64,000 nucleotides of DNA. It comes from Lacisediminihabitans sp040549465. Lineage in GTDB: Bacteria > Actinomycetota > Actinomycetes > Actinomycetales > Microbacteriaceae. Both the position numbers and the translations under genes were made by a program. Within the stretch, counting starts at the first letter, position 1. The number at the start of each line of letters is the position of its first letter. The stretch covers positions 62,001-126,000 of the forward strand of contig NZ_JBEPTL010000010.1 of the NCBI RefSeq assembly GCF_040549465.1, given 5' to 3'. Shown here piece by piece: positions 56,945 to 64,000 of this stretch. The notes under the pieces are model-generated. The model was not told where the DNA came from and made no database searches. It was given only the letters and a program-made list of their open reading frames with translations.

Positions 56945-57009
56945 GAGACGGTCCGCCAGTTCGACGCCGTCGCCAGCCGGCTCCAGAACTGCGCCCAGCT
57001 CGGATACTC

Positions 57010-57316
57010 CGGTGTCCGGGCACCCCGACGTGCGCACCCCCGGAGTCGACTCCGGAACCAACCTGCTGGGCCTGGTGAATCAACTCACCCACGTCGAGCG
57101 GTCCATCTTTCTCGGCGAGCACGTGGCCCACTGGCCAGCCACCTTCCACGCACCGACGCCCGGAGCATCGCCGAGGTCGTGGCCGACTACCGCGATGCGG
57201 TCGAGCGGGCCAACGAGATCATCGCCACCGAGGCCGCACCGGCCGCTGACCCCAGGAAGCAACCAACTCAGGACAGCTCTCACGACCGGGACGGATTCCG
57301 AAAGGAATGTTCATAG
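57010..57316 (+). pseudogene. Broken DinB/DUF664 gene
   Basis: In one frame 57057-57150 reads LLGLVNQLTHVERSIFLGEHVA, the helix of the DinB/DUF664 (mycothiol-dependent transferase-like) family. In another frame, from 57155 on, DARSIAEVVADYRDAVERA continues the same family pattern, stopping at 57316. A frameshift of two bases (or one back) separates them. The N-terminal helix is not found in frame. This is a decayed gene; the rest of 56945-57484 holds no other supportable gene. Confidence 0.6.
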
Positions 57317-57484
57317 GATCCGTGGCGCTCTCGCGTCGGCGTACGAGTCGGCCGCCCGCCGCCGTACCCCGCAAACGAGGGCCATGATTTTCCTCGTGTT
57401 CACCCGAACACCGCCCGGGAGTCACCTGCGGATGATTTTCTCGTCTTGTCTGCCAGGCATTCGCCCGGGCTACAGGAGGAAAAA

Positions 57485-59068
57485 ATGAAACAGAAAAGCA
57501 CATTGGGACTGGTCGGTACCGTCGGGCTCGGGCTCGGCCTCGCCGCATTCGTGGCGGCAGCGATGCCGGCGACGGCGCAGACCGAGCACGGATCGGACGG
57601 ATTCGACGTGGCCGGGGTCGCGGCGAACTCCGCGTTCGGCGTGCAGCAGAACGTTCTGACGAGCGGACTCAGCGAAAGCCCAGTCGCCTATGGCCAGCTT
57701 CCGCTCGTGAATGCGACCGGCGGTATCACGAACTACGGCTACAACACTTCCAACGGCGGCCCTCTCACCCAGAACCCGAAGGAGGCGTTCAAGACGGAGC
57801 CCGACAAGAACGTCTATCTCGTCTTCGGTGGAAAGCATTACCTGTTCCAAGGACACGAGGGAGGTCCTGCTGGCTACGTGACGCGCATCAACCTCGACGA
57901 GCCCGATCTCACCAAGCGCGTGACCCTCATCGCCAGCACGCGGTCCGACGGTGCGGCCGTTCCCAACTTCGACGGAATCACCTGGGACCCCTTCACCCAC
58001 CAGCTCCTGCTGACCGCCGAGGCATCCGCGCCTAAGGGCGGCGTCTTCGCGGTTTCCCTCGATGCGAACGGCGATGCGGTGGACGGCAAAATCACGCCTC
58101 TTCCTGCACTCGGCTCTGGCGGCTACGAAGGCGTACAGAACGACTCTGCGGGCAACGTCTGGCTGGTGGAAGACATCGGTGGCGCGGGTGTATCTGGCGG
58201 CAAGAAGCCGAACAGCTACGTCTACCGCTTCACCCCGAAGACTCCGACAGACCTTTCCACCGGAACCTTCGAGGCACTCCAGGTGAGTCGTAAGGACGGC
58301 ACTCCGGTCACGGCACAACAGCTGTCGGCGAACCCGTCCGACCCGTTCATCACCGATCTTCACACCTACGGCGCGTCATTCTCCACGAAGTGGGTACCCG
58401 TCACCCGCGGGGCGGACAACTCCGCCACGGTGGGCGCGGCAACCGCCGGCGCGACCCCGTTCAAGCGTCCTGAGAATGGCGTCTTCCGCCCGGGCACCAA
58501 CTTCGGTGAGTTCTACTTCACCGAGACCGGCGACACGAACAAGGACAGTGCCCTCCCGGGGGCGTTCGGTGGCGTGTTCAAGATCAGCCAGAAGTCGCCG
58601 ACCTCGAGCACGGGCACCCTGTCGCCAGTCTTCGTTGGCGACCTCGAGCACACCGGTTTCGACAACATCCAGTTCGCATCGAAGGACCAGCTGCTGGTCG
58701 TCGAGGATGCGGGCGACTCACTGCACACGCAGCGCAACGCCCTCGACTCGGGTTACCTGCTCTCCCTGAAGAATGGCCGTGGCAAGAAGGCTCCGAGCAT
58801 CGTGCGCTGGCTGGCGGAGGGACGTGACGCGTCTGCGACCTACGACCACTACACAAGCCCCGGCTACAACGACGGCGATAACGAGATCACGGGCATCCAC
58901 GTCTCCAACGGCGACCCGTCGACCGCGGGCATCCTGGGTGCGCAGCTCCCGAACCTGACATCGAACACCTGGCGCGCCTTCTGGACCCAGCAGCACGGCG
59001 ACAACATCACCTGGGAGCTGAAGGTGAGCGCCTCCGGCGGACACGGCGGGTCCGGTAACGACCACTAG
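57485..59068 (+). CDS. Secreted PhoX/DUF839-like protein
   Basis: 527 residues. ATG 57485 follows a strong AGGAGG. A Sec signal peptide covers 1-33 (LGLVGTVGLGLGLAAFVAAAMPATAQ). The mature part resembles the DUF839/PhoX family: NFDGITWDPFTHQLLLTAEA, GYEGVQNDSAGNVWLVEDIG, NFGEFYFTETGD and FDNIQFASKDQLLVVEDAGD, each carrying acidic residues that may bind Ca/Fe as in PhoX. Phosphatase or phosphodiesterase activity is plausible but the classic PhoX active-site Cys region is not obvious. The C-terminus is Gly/His-rich (GGHGGSGNDH). It stands alone and is followed by a terminator. Confidence 0.82.
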   Translation: MKQKSTLGLVGTVGLGLGLAAFVAAAMPATAQTEHGSDGFDVAGVAANSAFGVQQNVLTSGLSESPVAYGQLPLVNATGGITNYGYNTSNGGPLTQNPKEAFKTEPDKNVYLVFGGKHYLFQGHEGGPAGYVTRINLDEPDLTKRVTLIASTRSDGAAVPNFDGITWDPFTHQLLLTAEASAPKGGVFAVSLDANGDAVDGKITPLPALGSGGYEGVQNDSAGNVWLVEDIGGAGVSGGKKPNSYVYRFTPKTPTDLSTGTFEALQVSRKDGTPVTAQQLSANPSDPFITDLHTYGASFSTKWVPVTRGADNSATVGAATAGATPFKRPENGVFRPGTNFGEFYFTETGDTNKDSALPGAFGGVFKISQKSPTSSTGTLSPVFVGDLEHTGFDNIQFASKDQLLVVEDAGDSLHTQRNALDSGYLLSLKNGRGKKAPSIVRWLAEGRDASATYDHYTSPGYNDGDNEITGIHVSNGDPSTAGILGAQLPNLTSNTWRAFWTQQHGDNITWELKVSASGGHGGSGNDH

Positions 59069-59416
59069 GCAGCCGTTCGGCGAAAGGGTCGCGACAATCG
59101 GTTTTCGGTTGTCCGGCCCTTTCCTCGTGCGTGATTTCGTGAATGTCGCCTTCCTCTGGGAACAACAGCCTTTGGCCGCGCAGTAAAAGGCATAGGACCG
59201 CGATGCGATCGGCACCGCCGCGACCGTCGACGAGGCGATCACGCTCGAAAAGGGGACGGCGATCGGGCGGCATTGCAGGTGCTCGCAAAAGTTTGAGGGC
59301 GAGCGGATTTCAGCCTTACTCAGATGCCCGCGGGTAAAACGACCATGGCGACAGACTTGAGGCCGACTAACCGACCAGCCGAGCGGGCCGACATTGGGTC
59401 GGTCTAACTCGGGCAG
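59069..59416. other. 348-base gap with terminator, no recognisable gene
   Basis: Besides the terminator at 59083-59122 nothing is supported. One plus-strand stretch (about 59198-59290) reads as DRDAIGTAATVDEAITLEKG, which looks protein-like but has no start, no known family and soon ends. It may be a decayed fragment. Confidence 0.5.
59083..59122. terminator. Terminator hairpin after the PhoX-like gene
   Basis: AAAGGG (59083-59088) pairs with CCCTTT (59117-59122), and within it GACAA pairs with TTGTC. The stem ends in a TTTTC loop and is followed by TTCCTCG. Confidence 0.7.
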
Positions 59417-60457
59417 TTACGTCAGGCTGAGCGGCTCGCACCCGCAGCTGCGACCGAGCACGAGGTTTCCGCGCAGTGTGGTGCAGCGAACCGGGGCGCC
59501 TGGGTTCTCCATACGCTCGATTAGCTGGGCGACTGCGGTGTAGGCCACGAATTCGAGGTCCTGGCGCAGCGTCGTGAGCGGGGGGATCGTGTACGCGGCC
59601 GACTTCGTTCCGCCGAACGAGACGATCGCGACATCCTCGGGTACCCGTAGCCCGAGTTCGAAGCACGCGAAGATCGCGCCAATCGCCTGCACGTCTGACG
59701 AGACGAAGAGCGCGGTCGGGCGTCGGCCGTGCACAGCCCACGGGCGTCCGTGCTCGCTAAGCAGGAGGAGCGCCGCCGAGTTTCCGCCCTCCTCCGACGA
59801 CTCCGCGTAGGCCACCAGCTCATCGCCGGCGGGAGCGGATGCCGACTGCTGCTGGGTGCGCCAGCCGTGGATGCGCTTCGACTCAACGGGGATATGCGGT
59901 GGCCCGGAGATACATCCGATTATCACGTGCCCGTGGTGCTGCAAGTGCTCGACCGCGGTTCCAGCATCCGCTGTCTCATCCGCGCCGATGCTCGAGTACG
60001 GAGTGCCCTCGCGCACCTCATCGAGCACCATCACGGGCACGTCGTCGCCACCCGGAATCGTGGATGTCGCAAGTGAGATCCCGGAGGTGAACACGAGTCC
60101 GTCGACCTTGCGGTCGACGAAGGTGCGTAGGTACCGCTCCTCGCGTGTGCGGTCATACTGTGTGTTGCCCGAGAGCACGAGGTAGCCGCGGGCGCTGAAG
60201 CTGCGCTCGATCGACTCGGCAAGTTCCGCATAGAACGGGTTGCGCTGATTAGGCGTCAGGAAGCCGACCGACTGGGTGCTACCGCCACGCAGCGCACTGG
60301 CGATCGCGTTCGGTCGGTAGCCGAGCTCCTTGACCGCGGCCTCGACCGCGGCACGAGCCCGGGTCGACACAGGACGTGGCCCCTTGTTGAGCACGTAACT
60401 GACCACCGCGGGCGAGACGCCCGCGAGGCGCGCTACTTCGGATCGGGTCGCGGTCAC
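59417..60457 (-). CDS. LacI-family transcriptional regulator
   Basis: 346 residues, GTG start after GGAGG. The N-terminal DNA-binding domain is SEVARLAGVSPAVVSYVLN plus the hinge helix (PNAIASALRGG); the periplasmic-binding-like sensor follows from about 60. The C-terminus carries LGRSCGCEP. It is the last gene of the sugar operon, 33 bases after the ribokinase. It probably represses the operon until the imported sugar or its phosphate binds. Confidence 0.93.
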   Translation of the reverse strand: MTATRSEVARLAGVSPAVVSYVLNKGPRPVSTRARAAVEAAVKELGYRPNAIASALRGGSTQSVGFLTPNQRNPFYAELAESIERSFSARGYLVLSGNTQYDRTREERYLRTFVDRKVDGLVFTSGISLATSTIPGGDDVPVMVLDEVREGTPYSSIGADETADAGTAVEHLQHHGHVIIGCISGPPHIPVESKRIHGWRTQQQSASAPAGDELVAYAESSEEGGNSAALLLLSEHGRPWAVHGRRPTALFVSSDVQAIGAIFACFELGLRVPEDVAIVSFGGTKSAAYTIPPLTTLRQDLEFVAYTAVAQLIERMENPGAPVRCTTLRGNLVLGRSCGCEPLSLT

Positions 60458-60490
60458 TCGTTACCTCCAGCGAGCACTCGCTGCTCAGCG

Positions 60491-61429
60491 CTAATTCGTT
60501 AGAGGTAGCGTATCCAGTTGCAGGTCGACGAGCGTCGGGTACGACGACTGCGCGCCCGGGCTGGTCACGGCGAACGACCCGGCGAGCACACCCACCTCAA
60601 CTGCACGTCCGAGACTTTCTCCCCTGGCGAGAAAGGATGCGAGGGCCCCGACGAACGCGTCCCCTGCACCGGTAGTGTCGACCACTTCATAAACGGTTGG
60701 CGCCGACACATGACCAGAAGACTCCGCATCCTGCCAGTAGGCGCCCTCGGCACCAATCGTAATAACGACCGACCGCACGACACCGCGCAGTTGCTCGGCT
60801 GCGCGGGCGGCGGATGGCGCATCCCGAACCTGCCAGCCAACCAGCGCGCTCGCTTCGGTCTCATTGACGACGAGCGGATCGCAGAGCGCCAGAATCTCAT
60901 TCCGGATCGGCTGGTAGGGCGCGAGATTCAGGATGCTGCGCGCCCCCGCTTTCTCCCCGGACAGGATGGCCGCCTCGATGATCTCCGTGAGCAACTCAGC
61001 CTGCACGACGACAACCGCGAGGTTGTAGTCCTGAGCGAGACGGGCGACGGTGCGCTCCACTCGGTCGCGAGTGAGGGCGAAGTTCGAGCCGGGAATTACC
61101 GTGATCGAGTTCTCGCCCGAGTCGTAGACGGAGACGAGTGCGAGGCCGGTGCGTCCGCGGTTAATGATCTCGACATTGGTGGTGTCGACGCCCTCAGAGC
61201 GCAGTTCCCGAAGCAGGAATGCGCCATCCGCATCGTCACCAACTGCTGCGACGAAGCTCACGTTGCCGCGAAGGCGTGCCGCCGCGACCGCCTGGTTCGC
61301 GCCCTTGCCGCCCGGCTGCTTGAGCAGACTCCTGCCGAGCACGGTCTCGCCGGGCCCTGGCGGCACTTCGACTCGAACGATGTAGTCCTGGTTCGCCGAA
61401 CCGACGACGACGATCGTCGCGAGTGCCAT
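60491..61429 (-). CDS. Ribokinase-family sugar kinase
   Basis: 312 residues from ATG 61429, 8 bases after the permease stop; longer frames are not supported. Motifs: GSANQDYIV, QPGGKGANQAVAAARL (substrate Asp/Gly lid), NETEASALVG and the anion hole TTGAGDAFVGAL with catalytic Asp. The PfkB family phosphorylates ribose or similar pentoses; NQDYIV at the N-terminus resembles ribokinases. As it lies within a CUT1 transport operon, its substrate should be the transported pentose, perhaps ribose or a nucleoside-derived sugar. Confidence 0.92.
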   Translation of the reverse strand: MALATIVVVGSANQDYIVRVEVPPGPGETVLGRSLLKQPGGKGANQAVAAARLRGNVSFVAAVGDDADGAFLLRELRSEGVDTTNVEIINRGRTGLALVSVYDSGENSITVIPGSNFALTRDRVERTVARLAQDYNLAVVVVQAELLTEIIEAAILSGEKAGARSILNLAPYQPIRNEILALCDPLVVNETEASALVGWQVRDAPSAARAAEQLRGVVRSVVITIGAEGAYWQDAESSGHVSAPTVYEVVDTTGAGDAFVGALASFLARGESLGRAVEVGVLAGSFAVTSPGAQSSYPTLVDLQLDTLPLTN

Positions 61430-61437
61430 CGTTGGAT

Positions 61438-62349
61438 TCACTTTTCTCCGCTCGCAATAGAAAGTCGACCAAAGAACCGCTGCAACACGAACATAGTCAC
61501 CGCCGGCACTAGAGACAGAAGTACCGCTCCGGCAAAATTCTGCCCGTAGCTCGCGGCGTGCTCGCCGAAAGTTGAGGCCAACGCGACCGGCGCCAGTTGC
61601 AGATTCTTGTCGGTCACGAGCAGCAGAGGCCACAGGTACGCCGTCCACTGGCCAAGGAAGATCAGCAGTGCGGAGTTGGTAAGGGCTGGCCCGCTCATCC
61701 GTCCGAAAATGGACAAGAGGATGCGCGGCTCGGAGGCCCCATCGAGCATGGCCGCCTCGCGATACGAGTTCGGGATGCCCTGGAAGTATTGGCGCAGGTT
61801 AAAAATCGCGAGCCCATTTCCGAGACCCGGAAGTATGAGCCCGATGAGCGTGTTGCCGAGGCCCCATTCGGTGAATAACTGTGACAGGGGAATGGCAATC
61901 GCCTCAAACGGCACCATGAAGCTGATCACGATGATGGCGAAGACGACCTCGCGCCCGCGGAACCTATAGACAGTGAGTGCGTACGCCGCCATCGCGGAAA
62001 TGAGCAGGCCGAGCGCGACAGAAGCAAGGCAGACGACGAGAGAATTGAGCAGGGCGAGACCGAACCCGTTATCGACGATCAGCCCGACGTAGTTCTCGAA
62101 TGTGACGCGGGTTGGAATGATGATCTGCCAGCTGAGCGGCGACATGGTCGTGAGGACGTCGATGTTGGGTCGAAACGACCCGATCAGAATCCAGATGGCC
62201 GGCAGGATGAAGATTGCGCCGACCACCACGGCGACCGCGGTCAGGATCGCGCGGGACATCGTGTTGCGTCGGCCATTCGGCGCCTGCTTGACGGACGAGG
62301 GCGCCAGCGTCTCGAAGGGCGCGGCTTCGGTGTTCACTTCGACGCTCAC
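61438..62349 (-). CDS. Carbohydrate ABC transporter permease (CUT1, MalG-like)
   Basis: 303 residues with six membrane helices. The EAA loop EAAMLDGASEPRIL binds the ATPase. A 30-residue N-terminal cytoplasmic tail precedes the first helix. It overlaps the other permease gene by 4 bases. Confidence 0.93.
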   Translation of the reverse strand: MSVEVNTEAAPFETLAPSSVKQAPNGRRNTMSRAILTAVAVVVGAIFILPAIWILIGSFRPNIDVLTTMSPLSWQIIIPTRVTFENYVGLIVDNGFGLALLNSLVVCLASVALGLLISAMAAYALTVYRFRGREVVFAIIVISFMVPFEAIAIPLSQLFTEWGLGNTLIGLILPGLGNGLAIFNLRQYFQGIPNSYREAAMLDGASEPRILLSIFGRMSGPALTNSALLIFLGQWTAYLWPLLLVTDKNLQLAPVALASTFGEHAASYGQNFAGAVLLSLVPAVTMFVLQRFFGRLSIASGEK

Positions 62350-63278
62350 TTCGGTTCCCTTTCTTCACGCAGCAGACGGAACTGCAAAACGACGAACACC
62401 AGCATGATTATTGTGAGGATGACTACCTCTGCGGCCCCTTGGTTTCGGCTGCCATATCCATATGTAGTCCGGTACGCGTCGAACATCAGCAGCGTCGTAC
62501 TCGACTGGGGCCCGCCACCCGTCAGCAACTGCACCGGAACGAAGAGAACGAAGTTCGCCACCGTGTCGGCCACGAGCACGAAGAGCAATGGACGACGCAG
62601 CAACGGGATCGTGATCTGGAAGAAGGTGCGGATCGGCCCGGCACGGTCGAGGCGGGCCGCCTCATACAGCTCCTCCGGAATCGCCTGGAGTCCGGCAATG
62701 AGGAACAACATCCAGTAGCCGATGCCGATCCACGACGCGACGACAATGATGCTCCCGAGCGCTTGGCCTGGCGAGGTAAAGAACGGCTGCGGGTCGCCTC
62801 CAATCGCGGAGAGGATCGCGTTGACCGGCCCGTTCGGGTTGAGCGCCGCACCCCAGGCGATACACGATCCGACGATCGGGATTGTGATCGGGATGAATAC
62901 CAGCGTGCGCCAGAGCCCCCCGAGGTGCAGCTTCTGGATCATCAGCACCGCGATAAGCAGCGCGAGCACGATCTGCAATGGGTTGATAATGACGTTGAAG
63001 AGTAGCGTGCGACCGACCGTCGCGATGAAGTTCTGGTCGGCGAAGATCTGCTCGTAATTGTGGAAGCCGGCGAAGGCGGCCGGTAAGATTCCGCCGGGAT
63101 ACGCCTTATAGAGGCTGGAGTTCACGGCACCCAAGGTGGGCGCGATGCGCAGAACAACGAGGGCGATGACGGCCGGCGCAAGAAAGACAACGGCCCAGAA
63201 GGCCTCACGACGCCGACCGAGGTGACGCCGACGCGCTGTCGGCGTCACCTCGACGCGCGTCTTCGTGATGGAAGACAT
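62346..63278 (-). CDS. Carbohydrate ABC transporter permease (CUT1, MalF-like)
   Basis: 310 residues with six membrane helices; its EAA loop is ELYEAARLDRAGPIRTFF. It pairs with the adjacent permease. The ATPase is not encoded here, which is normal for CUT1 systems that share one MsiK-type ATPase. Confidence 0.93.
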   Translation of the reverse strand: MSSITKTRVEVTPTARRRHLGRRREAFWAVVFLAPAVIALVVLRIAPTLGAVNSSLYKAYPGGILPAAFAGFHNYEQIFADQNFIATVGRTLLFNVIINPLQIVLALLIAVLMIQKLHLGGLWRTLVFIPITIPIVGSCIAWGAALNPNGPVNAILSAIGGDPQPFFTSPGQALGSIIVVASWIGIGYWMLFLIAGLQAIPEELYEAARLDRAGPIRTFFQITIPLLRRPLLFVLVADTVANFVLFVPVQLLTGGGPQSSTTLLMFDAYRTTYGYGSRNQGAAEVVILTIIMLVFVVLQFRLLREEREPK

Positions 63279-63297
63279 GCGTGTGGTTCCCTAACGG

Positions 63298-64000
63298 TTA
63301 CTTGTACTTGTTCCACGCAGTGGTGAGATCGCCCTTGGCTTTCTCCAGCGTGGTCTTCGCGTCGGCGCCGTTGCGGATGTCTGCAAAGGCCTGGTTCAGG
63401 ATGGATTCGAACTCGATGTAGCCGATCGTCGAGACGCGGTTGACACCGGTGTTAGCCGTCTCGTAGTCGATGATCTTTGCTGCATTCTGACCCTCTGCTG
63501 ACTTGAAAACATCCTTTTCAAAGTAGATCTTCTTGCCTTCGACGTTCGCCGCGAGCTCAGGGTTGGAGCGGTATTTGATGTATCCGCCGCTCTCATCGAT
63601 TGCCATCCACTTCATGAAGATCGCAGCTGCCTGCTTCTCCTTGCTGAACGGGTTGAGCGCGAGCGACCACGAGCCGTCAGCCGTCACCGCCTTGCCGCCG
63701 GCGAACATCGGCTGGGGTGCAACGCCCCAGTTGATAGTCGATGCCTGCAGCTCGGGGAGCATCCATGGCCCCTGGACTCCAAACGCGGTTTTTCCGGCGA
63801 CGAACGAAGGGTCCGTCTGCTCGGGCGTGACACCCTTCGGGGCCGTGCCGTCCTTGAAGATGCTCCCGTACCAATCGAATGCCTTGACCCACGCCTCCGA
63901 AGTGAAGTCGGGCGTCAGGTTTCCCTTCCCGCTCGCGCCAATGGAGCCGCCAAGCGAAACGGGAAGAGCCTCCAGCTGGTAGTAGCGATCAAACTGTCCG
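63298..64000 (-). CDS. Carbohydrate ABC transporter substrate-binding protein (partial)
   Basis: The N-terminal part lies beyond the window. The visible 234 residues have the typical C-terminal lobe of extracellular sugar-binding proteins: FVAGKTAFGVQGPWM, INWGVAPQP and SWSLALNPFSKEKQAAAIFMKWM. The C-terminus ends ADAKTTLEKAKGDLTTAWNKYK. It lies 19 bases before the MalF-like permease, so it is the first known gene of the operon. It sets the specificity, which cannot be read from sequence alone. Confidence 0.9.
   Translation of the reverse strand, partial: GQFDRYYQLEALPVSLGGSIGASGKGNLTPDFTSEAWVKAFDWYGSIFKDGTAPKGVTPEQTDPSFVAGKTAFGVQGPWMLPELQASTINWGVAPQPMFAGGKAVTADGSWSLALNPFSKEKQAAAIFMKWMAIDESGGYIKYRSNPELAANVEGKKIYFEKDVFKSAEGQNAAKIIDYETANTGVNRVSTIGYIEFESILNQAFADIRNGADAKTTLEKAKGDLTTAWNKYK

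Overview
The window is high-GC DNA from an actinobacterium, most likely a member of Microbacteriaceae (Micrococcales). The main evidence is the gene order argS-lysA-hom-thrC-thrB-rho-prfA-prmC followed by Sua5-WecA-atpI-atpBEFHAGDC, which matches the arrangement known from Mycobacterium tuberculosis. A Rho with a long Asn/Arg-rich insertion, a long ATP synthase delta subunit, a very short epsilon subunit and many 1- or 4-base stop/start overlaps fit the same group. The genus cannot be fixed from the sequence alone.

Layout. (1) 1-8602, minus strand: a phospho-signalling cluster made of an FHA protein, a PP2C phosphatase, a membrane Ser/Thr kinase and a giant anchored Ig-like/FN3 surface protein that runs off the left edge. 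(2) 8609-13545: a polyamine (putrescine) catabolism cluster with an aldehyde dehydrogenase facing an Lrp regulator, a class-III aminotransferase and a PuuB-like FAD oxidase. (3) 13692-18032: a heterodimeric ABC exporter and its TetR regulator, with a clear 16-base palindromic operator. (4) 18103-22502: housekeeping and stress genes (oxidoreductase, aldo/keto reductase, Ogt, DUF5684 membrane protein, YaaA, P-loop kinase). (5) 22515-32012, minus strand: the ATP synthase operon, then atpI-like, WecA-like and Sua5 genes. (6) 32112-34868: an insertion in the conserved order, holding two tandem HAD hydrolases and a PadR/membrane-protein pair. (7) 34973-46739, minus strand: prmC, prfA, rho, thrB, thrC, hom, lysA, a DUF2993 protein and argS, nearly all overlapping or abutting. 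(8) 46828-48247: a lipoprotein, pdxH and tRNA-Arg(CCG). (9) 48391-57316: an accessory block downstream of the tRNA with a GT39-type glycosyltransferase, DUF2218 protein, phosphoesterase, membrane esterase, DedA protein, a frameshifted small membrane gene, an SDR, a cupin and a broken DinB/DUF664 gene. (10) 57485-59068: a secreted PhoX/DUF839-like protein with a terminator. (11) 59417-64000, minus strand: a sugar uptake operon (binding protein, two permeases, ribokinase, LacI regulator), truncated at the right edge.

How the parts work together. Putrescine would be transaminated to 4-aminobutanal and oxidised to GABA under the local Lrp regulator. The aldehyde dehydrogenase gene runs straight into the phospho-signalling genes. 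The argS-to-prmC block links aspartate-family amino-acid synthesis with translation and transcription termination. The right-hand operon imports a sugar whose phosphorylation is assigned to the ribokinase-family enzyme.

The most unusual observations are three unrelated intergenic palindromic elements (12092-12171, 13578-13665, 35892-35951); a repeat family that appears both as a 15-base tandem array between atpA and atpG and as an apparent in-frame insertion in lysA; an exact 171-base tandem duplication in rho; and the kinase/phosphatase/FHA/giant Ig-protein cluster. No CRISPR array, insertion sequence or complete prophage was seen.
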